A DNA stretch of 64,000 bases from Cupriavidus sp. (GTDB lineage: Bacteria > Pseudomonadota > Gammaproteobacteria > Burkholderiales > Burkholderiaceae), in NCBI GenBank assembly GCA_031181345.1, contig JAPSLC010000025.1, positions 1-64,000 on the forward strand. Direction: 5' to 3'. The position numbers were made by a program, and so were the translations under genes. This document shows positions 19,601 to 26,919 of this stretch, piece by piece. Position 1 is the first letter of the stretch. Each line of letters starts with the position of its first letter. The notes beneath the pieces were generated by a model. That model had not been told where the DNA came from. It saw only the letters and a program-made list of their open reading frames with translations, and did no database searches.

Positions 19601-19823
19601 GGCCGGCAGCTTCGGCTACGAGGCCGAGCACTACGCGACCTCGGTGGCGATGGCGGAGCTGTCGCTGCTGCCGGCGGTGCGTGCGCGCGCGGACAACGCG
19701 ATCGTGGTGGCGGACGGCACCAGCTGCCGCCATCAGATCCTTGACGGCGCCGATGCGCAGGCGTGGCACGTGGCGCGCGTGCTGGCGGCGGCGCTGCCGG
19801 GTGGGGCCGCAGCAACGGGATAG
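16638..19823 (+). CDS. FAD-linked and 4Fe-4S 2-hydroxyacid dehydrogenase, fused (YdiJ/GlcD-GlcF-like)
   Basis: This 1061-residue enzyme joins a FAD_binding_4/vanillyl-alcohol-oxidase-type flavin half to an iron-sulfur half, like a fusion of GlcD and GlcF or E. coli YdiJ. The flavin loop ARGAGTSQCGQTVGEA lies near residues 100-115, and the FAD-oxidase C-terminal part near 330-560. Two 4Fe-4S motifs follow: CNNNGHC...CPSY near 609-628 and CVSCKGCKRDCP near 670-681. Two CCG-type cysteine motifs are near 850 (LCCGRTFLAAG) and 983 (SSCCGMAGSFG). Related proteins oxidise D-lactate, D-2-hydroxyglutarate or glycolate and pass electrons to the respiratory chain. The actual substrate is not evident. 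Confidence 0.9.
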   Translation: MTDPSTPLAPSLASSLTSSPIVKPLHFVRTEGGPGSPLATRLRRELRGDVLFDRASRGRYATDASIYQIMPVGVVVPRDQRDLLLALEIARDAHAPVLARGAGTSQCGQTVGEALVIDNSKWLNQVIDFDPVAATVTVEPGIVLDHLNAWLKPHGLWFPVDVSTGAQCTIGGMAGNNSCGSRSLAYGNMVHNVLAIDAVLADGAQCHFGSLAQPPADARVQAMLGQLRAIATRERDEIAERMPKVLRRVAGYNIDLFDCQNPRAYTDDGHANLSHLLVGSEGTLAYSRQITLKLAPLPSHKVLGVVNFPTFYQAMEMTQHIVGLAPVAVELVDRTMIDLSMANPAFRPVIASALRGEPQAILLVEFAGEDAAALRNDLDALDELMGDLGLPGAVVKMPDAGAQKALWEVRKAGLNIMMSMKGDGKPVSFIEDCAVPLPHLAEYTRRLTEVFHRHGTEGTWYAHASVGTLHVRPILDMRRDGAGKMRAIAEEAAALVREYKGAYSGEHGDGLCRGEWVAWQYGPRIHAAFGEIKALFDPDNRFNPDKIVRPPKMDTRELFRFPPGYQRLPLQPALDWSAWNVRRDPLTGEETPPGSGDDRTGGLAAAVEMCNNNGHCRKFDAGTMCPSYRVTRDEQHVTRGRANTLRLAVSGQLGEDGLASEDVKAVLDLCVSCKGCKRDCPTGVDMARMKIEARHAWAQRHGLTLRDRLVAFMPRYAPLASRMPALMALAERIPLLSAWARRALGFAPQRSLPRWQRSFLSTIARADRGGATPATAGTGAATDTASLAASLGDPSHSSLQEPAAGGNREVVLFVDTFNNHMEPENARAAQTVLEAAGYTVHPLMRPGERPLCCGRTFLAAGLVEQARLEARRLLDAVQPFVARGVPIVGLEPSCLLSLRDEFLGYGYGDEAARLAASAFLFEEFLVRERQAGRLSLKQLALQPLPQREALVHGHCHQKAFDAFTPVRTVLGWIPELKVSPVDSSCCGMAGSFGYEAEHYATSVAMAELSLLPAVRARADNAIVVADGTSCRHQILDGADAQAWHVARVLAAALPGGAAATG

Positions 19824-19983
19824 CGAGGGGGAAGCAGGGAGAAAGCAACAACAGCAGGACAGGGAGAACAGCCGGCACCGTTGCCGTGTCGGCAGCAAAC
19901 CAGTCCGCCGCACAGACCACAGAAGGCCGATCGACGGCCGGCACGCGGCGGACCGATGTGACATTCCAACGAGGAGACAGGCA

Positions 19984-21012
19984 ATGCAAAGCAAGCACAG
20001 CAAGCAGGGCAAGCGTTCGATGCTGGCGTTTGGCGCGGTCGGTGCGGTGGCGCTCGCGATCGGCGGCGCACCGGCCGCGGCGTGGGCATGGGAGCCGACC
20101 AAGCCGGTCGAGATCGTCGTGCCGTTCAGCGCGGGCGGGGCGTCCGACCAGATGGCGCGCTCGATCCAGAGCATCATCGCCAAGCACAAGCTGATGAGCC
20201 AGCCGGTGATCGTGGTCAACAAGGCCGGCGCCAGCGGTGCCGAGGGCCTGATGGATACCAAGGCCTCGCAGGGCAATCCGCACAAGCTGCTGGTGACCTC
20301 GTCGGCGCTGTACACGGTGCCGATGGTCAGCCACCTGCCGTTCAGCTGGCGCGACCTCACGCCGATCGCGATGGTGGCGCAGGACGAGTTCGTGCTGTGG
20401 ACCAATGCCGAAGCGCCGTACAAGACCGTCGCCGAATTCGTCGAGGGCGCCAAGGCCGGCGCCGGCAAGGTCAAGATGGGCGGCACCAGCTCCAAGCGCG
20501 AGGATCAGATCATCACCACGCTGATCCAGAAGAAGACCGGCGCCAGGTTCATCTACGTGCCGTACAAGGGCGGCGGCGAGGCGGCCACGCAGCTGTCGGG
20601 CAAGCATATCGACGCCAACGTCAACAACCCGTCCGAATCGATCGGCCAGTGGCGCGCCGGCGAGCACCGCGCGCTGTGCGTGTTCGCGCCGGCCCGCATG
20701 GGCTACACCACCAAGGTCACCCAGTCGCAAAGCTGGGGCGACGTGCCGACCTGCAAGGAGCAGGGGCTGGACGTCCAGTACCAGATGCTGCGCGTGTTCA
20801 TGATGCCCGGCGGCATCACGCCCGATCAGCAGAAGTACTACGTCGAGCTGATGCGCAAGATCGTCGCCACGCCGGAGTGGAAGGAATACCTCGAGCGCAA
20901 CGCGCTCAAGAGCGAGTTCCTCGCCGGCAAGCCGCTCGAGGACTTCCTCGCCAGGGACGAGAACGCGCACCGCGACATCCTGAAGGAAGCGGGCTTCATG
21001 GCCGCGCGCTGA
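19984..21012 (+). CDS. tctC: tripartite tricarboxylate transporter substrate-binding protein (TctC/Bug)
   Basis: This is the periplasmic binding protein of a TctCBA system, 342 residues. A basic N-terminus and hydrophobic stretch end at an AAWAW site, a Sec signal peptide of about 35 residues. The mature start EPTKPVEIVVPFSAGGASDQ is the classic Bug-family opening, and the loop YVPYKGGGEAATQLSGKH is the second family mark. GAGGAGAC precedes ATG 19984; there is a 160-base gap after the dehydrogenase. Because tctB and tctA follow, this binding protein has a complete transporter, unlike the orphan one at 35217. Ligands are usually carboxylates. Confidence 0.94.
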   Translation: MQSKHSKQGKRSMLAFGAVGAVALAIGGAPAAAWAWEPTKPVEIVVPFSAGGASDQMARSIQSIIAKHKLMSQPVIVVNKAGASGAEGLMDTKASQGNPHKLLVTSSALYTVPMVSHLPFSWRDLTPIAMVAQDEFVLWTNAEAPYKTVAEFVEGAKAGAGKVKMGGTSSKREDQIITTLIQKKTGARFIYVPYKGGGEAATQLSGKHIDANVNNPSESIGQWRAGEHRALCVFAPARMGYTTKVTQSQSWGDVPTCKEQGLDVQYQMLRVFMMPGGITPDQQKYYVELMRKIVATPEWKEYLERNALKSEFLAGKPLEDFLARDENAHRDILKEAGFMAAR

Positions 21013-21081
21013 TCCGGCATCGCCAACGACGCGCGGCCGCTCGACGCGGGCGGCCGCGCGCACCGACTGGGAGAGGGTTCG

Positions 21082-21615
21082 ATGGAAACACAGGAAGAGC
21101 ATGCGGCCGCCGGTGCCGGCGTCGCCGGTGATGGCGACGCGCGCGGCGTGTCGCTGCGCACGGTCGAGCTGGTGGTGGCCGCGCTGTTGCTCGTGGGTGC
21201 CGCGGTGGTGATCTGGAGCAACCACCGCATCGGCTCGGGCTGGGCCGCGGACGGCCCGGAGGCCGGCTACTTTCCGCTGCGCGTCGGCGCGATCGTGCTG
21301 GTATGCAGCCTGGCCGTGGCATGGCAGGCCTGGCGCACGCCGCACGACGCGATCTTCGCCAGCTGGCAGCAGTTGCGGCAGGTCTGCGTGATCCTGCTGC
21401 CGCTGACGGTCTATGTCGCACTGATCGGCTGGCTCGGCATCTATGTCGCGTCGGCGATCTTCATCGCCGGCTTCATGATGGCGGTAGGCAAGGCCGAATG
21501 GTGGCGCGCGGTGCTGCTGGGCGCGGGGATCAATCTGGTGCTGTTCTGGATCTTCGAGATCCAGTTCCGGGTGCCGCTGCCGAAGGGCCCGCTGGAAGCG
21601 GCGCTCGGCTTCTAG
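21082..21615 (+). CDS. tctB: tripartite tricarboxylate transporter small membrane subunit
   Basis: TctB is the small, poorly conserved membrane subunit of tripartite tricarboxylate transporters. The 177-residue product has four hydrophobic helices, near residues 30-50, 72-90, 105-130 and 140-165. The segment SGWAADGPEAGYFPLRVG between the first two is a recognised feature of the family. GAGAGGG lies before ATG 21082, and only 9 bases separate its stop from tctA, so translation is probably coupled. Confidence 0.9.
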   Translation: METQEEHAAAGAGVAGDGDARGVSLRTVELVVAALLLVGAAVVIWSNHRIGSGWAADGPEAGYFPLRVGAIVLVCSLAVAWQAWRTPHDAIFASWQQLRQVCVILLPLTVYVALIGWLGIYVASAIFIAGFMMAVGKAEWWRAVLLGAGINLVLFWIFEIQFRVPLPKGPLEAALGF

Positions 21616-21624
21616 GAGGGCACC

Positions 21625-23151
21625 ATGGAGGAATTCAACGCGCTGATGCACGGCTTCTCGGTCGCGCTGTCATGGCAGAACGTCGGCCTGATGTTCGTCG
21701 GCATCCTCCTCGGCATCGTGGTCGGCGTGCTGCCCGGCCTGGGCGGCCCCAACGGTGTCGCGATCCTGCTGCCGCTGACGTTCTCGATGGATCCGACCTC
21801 GGCCATCATCATGCTGTCCTGCATCTACTGGGGCGCGCTGTTCGGCGGTGCGATCACGTCGATCCTGTTCAATATCCCGGGCGAGGCCTGGTCGGTGGCC
21901 ACCACCTTCGACGGCTATCCGCTCGCGCAGCGCGGCGAGGCGGGCCGGGCGCTGACCTCTGCCTTCACCGGCTCGTGCCTGGGCGCGATGGCCGGCGTGC
22001 TGCTGATCACGTGCCTGGCGCCGCTGGTGGCGAAATTCGCGCTGCGCTTTGGGCCGCCCGAGTACTTCGCCGTCTATCTGCTGACCTTCTGCAGCTTTGT
22101 CGGCATGGGCAAGGAAGCGAAGCCCAAGATCCTGATCGCGATGTGCGTGGGGTTCCTGCTGGCGGCGGTCGGCATGGACACGGTCTCGGGCACGCTGCGC
22201 ATGACCTTCGGCTCCACTGAACTGCTGCGCGGCTTCGACTTCCTGGTGGCGGTGATCGGGCTGTTCGGCATCAGCGAGATCCTGATGACGATGGAGGAAG
22301 GCGTGGCCTTCCGCGGCAAGCAGGCGCGCATCGACCTGAAGGTGGTGCTGCGCACCTGGGCCGAACTGCCGCGCTACTGGATGACGATCCTGCGCTCGTC
22401 GGCGATCGGCTGCTGGCTGGGCATCACGCCGGGCGGCGCCACCGCGGCCTCGTTCATGGGCTATGGCGTGGCCAAGCGCATGGCGCGCGAGCCGGACTCG
22501 TTCGGCAAGGGCAATATCGAGGGCGTGGTCGCGCCCGAGACCGCCGCGCATGCGGCCGGCACCAGCGCGCTGCTGCCGATGCTGGCGCTCGGCATTCCGG
22601 GCTCGGCGACCGCCGCGGTGCTGCTGGGCGGGCTGATGATCTGGGGCCTGCAGCCCGGGCCGCTGCTGTTCCAGGAGCAGGGTCCGTTTGTCTGGGGGCT
22701 GATCGCCAGCATGTACCTGGGCAATATCGTCGGGCTGCTGGTGGTGCTGTCGACGGTGCCGCTGTTCGCAGCGATCCTGCGCATCCCGTTCTCGATCATC
22801 GCGCCGCTGATCCTGGTGGTCTGCGCGATCGGCGCCTATACGGTCAATAACGCGCTGTTCGACGTCTGGCTGATGCTCGGCTTCGGCGTGATCGGCTACG
22901 TGCTGAAGAAGCTCGACTATCCGCTGGCGCCGCTGGTGCTCGCCCTGGTACTGGGCGACCGCGCCGAGGACGCGTTCCGCCAGACCATGCTGGTGTCGTC
23001 GGGCTCGCTCGATATCTTCTGGTCCAACGGCCTGGTGGGCACCATCATGACGCTGGCCATCCTGGTGCTGATCTGGCCGATGATCGGCGACCTGCGCGCG
23101 CGGCTGCGCAAGGGGAAAGGGGTGGCGGAGGCGGTGGAGGGGAATGGGTAG
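21625..23151 (+). CDS. tctA: tripartite tricarboxylate transporter large membrane subunit
   Basis: TctA is the transport channel of the TctCBA secondary transporter, driven by an ion gradient. The 508-residue protein has about twelve membrane segments. The family motifs are GVLPGLGGPNGVAILLPLTF near residues 34-55 and a second repeat GITPGGATAASFMGYGVAKR near 270-290. The inverted repeat of these glycine/proline-rich loops is the diagnostic. It is last in the operon. After its stop comes the 63-bp repeat array and then the convergent pirin gene. Confidence 0.95.
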   Translation: MEEFNALMHGFSVALSWQNVGLMFVGILLGIVVGVLPGLGGPNGVAILLPLTFSMDPTSAIIMLSCIYWGALFGGAITSILFNIPGEAWSVATTFDGYPLAQRGEAGRALTSAFTGSCLGAMAGVLLITCLAPLVAKFALRFGPPEYFAVYLLTFCSFVGMGKEAKPKILIAMCVGFLLAAVGMDTVSGTLRMTFGSTELLRGFDFLVAVIGLFGISEILMTMEEGVAFRGKQARIDLKVVLRTWAELPRYWMTILRSSAIGCWLGITPGGATAASFMGYGVAKRMAREPDSFGKGNIEGVVAPETAAHAAGTSALLPMLALGIPGSATAAVLLGGLMIWGLQPGPLLFQEQGPFVWGLIASMYLGNIVGLLVVLSTVPLFAAILRIPFSIIAPLILVVCAIGAYTVNNALFDVWLMLGFGVIGYVLKKLDYPLAPLVLALVLGDRAEDAFRQTMLVSSGSLDIFWSNGLVGTIMTLAILVLIWPMIGDLRARLRKGKGVAEAVEGNG

Positions 23152-23169
23152 GGCGGGTGCGATTGCCCG

Positions 23170-23416
23170 CGGCGGCCCTCTCCCCGGCCCTCTCCCGCAA
23201 GCGGGAGAGGGAGAACACCCACCGACCGACTAAACGCCGCTGGTTTGCTTCCCTCTCCCGCAAGCGGGAGAGGGAGAACACCCACCGACCGACTAAACGC
23301 CGCTGGTTTGCTTCCCTCTCCCGCAAGCGGGAGAGGGAGAACACCCACCGACCGACCAATCGCCGCTGGTTTGCTCCCCTCTCCCGCTTGCGGGAGAGGG
23401 GCAGGGGAGAGGGCAG
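23170..23416. repeat. 63-bp tandem repeat array carrying CTCTCCC hairpins
   Basis: Units begin at 23188, 23251, 23314 and 23377, so the period is exactly 63 bases. Each unit has a hairpin (CCCTCTCCCGC, AA, GCGGGAGAGGG) followed by a 39-base spacer that is nearly identical in every copy. The first two spacers look the same, the third differs at a few bases, and the fourth unit is cut after its hairpin. Identical spacers exclude a CRISPR. It lies between the convergent ends of tctA and the pirin gene. Confidence 0.9.
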
Positions 23417-23434
23417 CAGCGCTCGCTATCCCAC

Positions 23435-24370
23435 TTAACCCGCGCTCTGCACCTGCCCCTCGAACCGCCCGTCGCGGAAATCGCTCAGCGCCTGGTGGAT
23501 CTGCGCCTCGCTGTTCATCACGAACGGTCCGTATTGCACGATCGGCTCGCCCAGCGGCTTGCCGGCGATCAGCAGGAAGCGCGCATCCTGCGTGGCCTTG
23601 ACGATCACGCCGTCGGCTTCGGCCTCGTTGGCCAGCACGCCCATGCGCTGCGCGTCGAGGGCGGCCAGGGCGTCGCCCTCGCCGATGGTGACCTCGCCCC
23701 GATAGACGTAGACGAAGGCGTTATGCCCGGCCGGCAGTGCCTGCGCGAACGATTGCCCGGCCGGCAGCGCGACGTCCAGATACAGCGGCTCGGTAACGGG
23801 CCGCGTCATCGCGCCCTGCACGCCGTGCGAAGCCCCGGCGAGCACGCGCACCACCGCGCCGCCGGGCAGCGCGACGGTCGGGATGGCCGCGGCCGGCAGG
23901 TCGCGGTACCAGGGCGCCGTCATCTTGTCGCTGGCCGGGAGGTTCAGCCACAGCTGGAAGCCCTCCATGCGGCCGTCCTGCTGTTCCGGCATCTCCGAAT
24001 GCACCACGCCGGCGCCGGCCACCATCCATTGCGCGCCGCCGTTCTCCAGCAGCCCCTCGTTGCCGGCGCTGTCGCGATGGCGCATGCGCCCGGCCAGCAT
24101 GTAGGTGATGGTCTCGAAGCCGCGATGCGGGTGGGCGGGAAAGCCGCCGATGTAGTCGTCGGCCCGGTCGGTGCCGAAAGCGTCCAGCATCAGGAACGGG
24201 TCGAGCCGGCGCTGCAGGTTCTGCGTCAGCACGCGGGTCAGCTTGACGCCGGCGCCGTCGGAGGTGGCGATGCCGCGCACCACGCGGTCGATGGTGCGGG
24301 TGCGCTGCACCGATTCGCCGGCGGTGGCCGCAACGGTGGCGATGTCGTCGAAATTACGGATGGCGTCCAT
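23435..24370 (-). CDS. pirin family protein
   Basis: This is a bicupin pirin of 311 residues. The N-terminal cupin contains the metal-ligand pattern in GGFPAHPHRGFETITYMLAG near residues 93-112 (two histidines, then Glu) and a later His in AGAGVVHSEMPE near 140. The C-terminal cupin carries VYVYRGEVTIGEG. Some bacterial pirins have quercetinase activity or regulate metabolic enzymes; the role here is unknown. Start 24370 is preceded by AGGAGA. The open frame continues upstream to 24790 without a ribosome site and is not included. It converges on tctA. Confidence 0.92.
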   Translation of the reverse strand: MDAIRNFDDIATVAATAGESVQRTRTIDRVVRGIATSDGAGVKLTRVLTQNLQRRLDPFLMLDAFGTDRADDYIGGFPAHPHRGFETITYMLAGRMRHRDSAGNEGLLENGGAQWMVAGAGVVHSEMPEQQDGRMEGFQLWLNLPASDKMTAPWYRDLPAAAIPTVALPGGAVVRVLAGASHGVQGAMTRPVTEPLYLDVALPAGQSFAQALPAGHNAFVYVYRGEVTIGEGDALAALDAQRMGVLANEAEADGVIVKATQDARFLLIAGKPLGEPIVQYGPFVMNSEAQIHQALSDFRDGRFEGQVQSAG

Positions 24371-25184
24371 GTCGATCTCCTGGGTCCTGTCGAGCGGCGC
24401 CTCGCGCCGCGATACCCCCTCAATGTAAGGGTTTGGCAGCAAAGCGGTAGCCGGGGGCAGGGCAAAAGAGCGTTCTATCGGTGGAATGATGGGGGCTGGT
24501 TTGTGAACGCCATTGGAACGCGCAGGGCCAGCTCGCCGGGTGCCTTTGACGATGTTTTGGTGGACTCCGGAACAGGCAAAAAGACCCCAAAGGACGGCAG
24601 GTTGACGGGCGGGGTGACAAGATCGCTGAAGTTGGTTAGAATAGCGACCTCTTTGCCATCCGTTGTTGCAAATTAGCCGCTTGCGCTTCGCGCTCGCCGC
24701 GCTCGATTTTGCGACCACGGCCGATTGATCCGGCGGCGCGTCGGAACCTTCAATTTTGCGCTGCCACTGGCCTGCGAGGTCTTTGACCACGGTCGACGAC
24801 CGTCCGCGATGCCCGGCTTATTGCCGAACATCGCGCCGACCCGCAGCGCCGCGCCAGGGCCGCTGGCGCCCGCCCGTTCCGGGCGGCCCGCGGTCCGTCA
24901 CCGGGCTCCCATCTGCCTCGCCCTGATGCGGCAATGGGCGCCTACCGTCCGTCCGCCGGCATCCCGCCGGTCATGGCGGACAGCACCAATCTAGCCTGGA
25001 CCCGGCCGGGTCCGTCGCCATGGCGAATGCCCCCGCTCGGGTCTCGCCATTGCGCTGGTCCGTTGCCGTCGTCCCTTCATGGACCGCCGTCGCGGCCGTC
25101 GCGCCTTGTCGCGCCGCGCTTTTGTCGCCGCTTGGCCGCCGATCTCGCACCGATCGCGGCGCCGGCTGGCTTACGGGAGGAAAG
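24371..25184. other. Long gene-free region before the osmoprotectant operon
   Basis: About 810 bases show no convincing gene. Open frames here lack ribosome sites and recognisable residues. The pirin promoter must lie at the left end. A strong rightward promoter is at 24614-24642, leaving up to 535 bases of leader or an independent RNA before ATG 25185. A GCGCTTCGCGC hairpin follows at about 24686-24696. The rest is plain GC-rich sequence. Confidence 0.6.
24614..24642 (+). promoter_or_regulatory. Strong promoter resembling stable-RNA promoters
   Basis: The -35 GTGACA (24614-24619), a 17-base spacer and the -10 TAGAAT (24637-24642) match sigma-70 consensus at 5 of 6 positions each. The downstream GCGACCTCTTTGC resembles the region after the -10 in Burkholderiales rRNA promoters as I recall them. 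The nearest gene on this strand is 540 bases away. The real target is uncertain. Confidence 0.55.
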
Positions 25185-25901
25185 ATGTCTCTGCGAATCT
25201 GGCGTGGACTCGGCTGGGCCGGCTTCATCGCGCTGGCGCTGGCCGGCCTGCTGGCCTGGGTCGGCGTCGACACGATCGCCCAGCACCGCGAACGCCTGCT
25301 TTACGACGTGGCCGATCACCTGCGCCTGGTGGCGTGGTCGATGGCCCTGGCGCTCGCCACCGGCGTGCCGGCCGGCATCCTGCTGTCGCGGCCGGCGCTG
25401 CGGCGCTGGGCCGACCGGCTGATGCAGGTCTTCAACATCGGCAATACCGTGCCGTCGCTGGCGGTGCTGGCGCTGTCGCTGGCCGTGCTGGGCATCGGCG
25501 AGCGGCCCGCGGTGCTGGCGCTGTGGCTGGCCTCGCTGCTGCCGATCGTGCGCAATACCTGCGAGGGGCTGCGCGGCCTGTCGCCGGCGCTGCTGGAAGC
25601 GGCCAAGGGCATCGGCATGACGCCGCGCCAGCGTCTGCTGCGGGTCGAACTGCCCAACGCGATGCCGGTGATCCTGGCCGGCGTGCGTACCAGCCTGGTG
25701 ATCAACGTCGGCACCGTGCCGCTGTCGTTCCTGATCGGCGCCAACAGCCTGGGCGAAATGATCTTCCCCGGCATCTACCTGAACAACCCGTCGCTGCTGT
25801 TGCTCGGCGCCGCGGCCACCGCGCTGCTGGCGCTGGCGCTCGACGCCCTGTTCGCCGCGGGCGGACGCTTCTATCTGCGCCGGCGAGGGCTGGCGGCATG
25901 A
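25185..25901 (+). CDS. osmoprotectant ABC transporter permease (OpuCB/YehY-like)
   Basis: This is a 238-residue permease of the binding-protein-dependent type, with about six membrane helices. The cytoplasmic EAA loop is EAAKGIGMTPRQRLLRVELP near residues 140-160, which contacts the ATPase. The NVGTVPLSFLIGANSLGEMI segment is typical of the OpuC group that imports glycine betaine, choline and related solutes. Start 25185 follows GGGAGGAAAG. An in-frame upstream ATG at 25020 lacks a ribosome site. Its TGA overlaps the ATG of a weaker upstream start of the next gene. It is the first gene of permease, binding protein, permease, ATPase. Confidence 0.9.
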   Translation: MSLRIWRGLGWAGFIALALAGLLAWVGVDTIAQHRERLLYDVADHLRLVAWSMALALATGVPAGILLSRPALRRWADRLMQVFNIGNTVPSLAVLALSLAVLGIGERPAVLALWLASLLPIVRNTCEGLRGLSPALLEAAKGIGMTPRQRLLRVELPNAMPVILAGVRTSLVINVGTVPLSFLIGANSLGEMIFPGIYLNNPSLLLLGAAATALLALALDALFAAGGRFYLRRRGLAA

Positions 25902-25936
25902 AGCGGACCATCAAGCGGAACATCAAGGAGAACATC

Positions 25937-26860
25937 ATGACGCTGATGCGATCGCTTCGTCCGCGCACGTGGCTGGCCGCGCTGCTCGGTGCCGCCGCGC
26001 TGCTGACGACCGCCCCCGCGACGGCCGCCGATCCCGCACCGGTGCGCGTGGGCGGCAAGAATTTCACCGAACAGCTGATCCTGTCGTCGATGACCTCGCA
26101 GTATCTGCGCGCCAAGGGCTTCACCACCGAACTGACCGCGGGGCTGGGCAGCACGCTGATGCGGCAGGCGATGGAGAGCGGCCAGCTCGACGTGGTGTGG
26201 GACTACACCGGTACCGCGCTGATCGTCTTCAACCGCGTCGACGAAAAGCTCGATGCCGAGCAGAGCTACGCCCGCGTCAAGTCGCTCGATGCGGCCAAGG
26301 GCCTGGTGTGGCTGCAGCCTTCGACGATCAACAACACCTATGCGCTGGCGATGCCGCGCCATCGTGCCGAAGCGGCCGGCGTCTCGTCGCTGTCCGAGCT
26401 TGCCGACAAGATCCGGGCCGGCGGCGAGGACAAGCGCCACACCTTCGCGGTCGACATGGAGTTCGCCGCGCGGCCCGACGGCCTCGAGCCGCTGAAGGCG
26501 GCCTACGGGCTGCCGTGGACGCGGCGCGACGTGATCCAGCTCGATCCGGGGCTGGTCTACACCGCGCTGCGCAACGACCAGGTCGAGACCGGGCTGGTCT
26601 ACGCCACCGATGGCCGCGTCAAGGGCTTCGACCTGGTGCTGCTGCGCGACGACAAGGGCTTCTTCCCGGCCTATCAGGCGGTGCCGGTGGTGCGCCAGGC
26701 GGTGCTCGACGCGCATCCGAAGCTGGCCGAGCTGCTGAACGCGCTGGCTGCGGCGCTGGACAACGCGTCGATGACGGAGATGAACTACCGCGTCGACATC
26801 GAACAGAAACCGGTCGATACCGTCGCGGCCGACTTCCTGCGCCAGCACGGGCTGATCTGA
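25937..26860 (+). CDS. osmoprotectant ABC substrate-binding protein (OpuCC/YehZ-like)
   Basis: This is a 307-residue periplasmic binding protein of the OpuAC family. A signal peptide ends near ATAADP (residue 30). The mature part begins with VRVGGKNFTEQLILS, the family hallmark, and includes VVWDYTGTALIVF and FAARPDGLEPLKAAYGL. AAGGAG before ATG 25937 supports this start. A second ATG at 25898 overlaps the previous stop (ATGA) and would add 13 basic residues. Ligands are likely quaternary ammonium compounds, from the family rather than from visible binding residues. Confidence 0.91.
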   Translation: MTLMRSLRPRTWLAALLGAAALLTTAPATAADPAPVRVGGKNFTEQLILSSMTSQYLRAKGFTTELTAGLGSTLMRQAMESGQLDVVWDYTGTALIVFNRVDEKLDAEQSYARVKSLDAAKGLVWLQPSTINNTYALAMPRHRAEAAGVSSLSELADKIRAGGEDKRHTFAVDMEFAARPDGLEPLKAAYGLPWTRRDVIQLDPGLVYTALRNDQVETGLVYATDGRVKGFDLVLLRDDKGFFPAYQAVPVVRQAVLDAHPKLAELLNALAAALDNASMTEMNYRVDIEQKPVDTVAADFLRQHGLI

Positions 26861-26874
26861 CGCCCGGGCCGGGA

Positions 26875-26914
26875 AACCGCGGATAACCGCGGATAACCGC
26901 GGACAACCACGAAC
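26875..26914 (+). repeat. 10-bp tandem repeat before the second permease
   Basis: Three close copies of AACCGCGGAT (the third ends AC) and a diverged fourth (AACCACGAAC) fill the gap between the binding-protein stop and ATG 26920. No ribosome-site-like purine run remains in this gap. The period is about one helical turn. Confidence 0.75.
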
Positions 26915-26919
26915 CATCC

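Noticed and set aside
15381..20495. Very long open frame (about 1,700 codons) on the minus strand
   Set aside because: It runs opposite the aminotransferase, dehydrogenase and tctC genes. High third-position GC keeps the antisense frame open. Its composition is low-complexity His/Arg/Gln-rich with no recognisable domain.
23188..23401. CRISPR-like array of palindromic units
   Set aside because: The spacers are near-identical and the hairpin is a dispersed element also seen at three other loci; there are no cas genes.
23157..23438. Repetitive open frame through the 63-bp array
   Set aside because: It only translates the repeat into RKRERENTHRP-type units, with no ribosome site or family.
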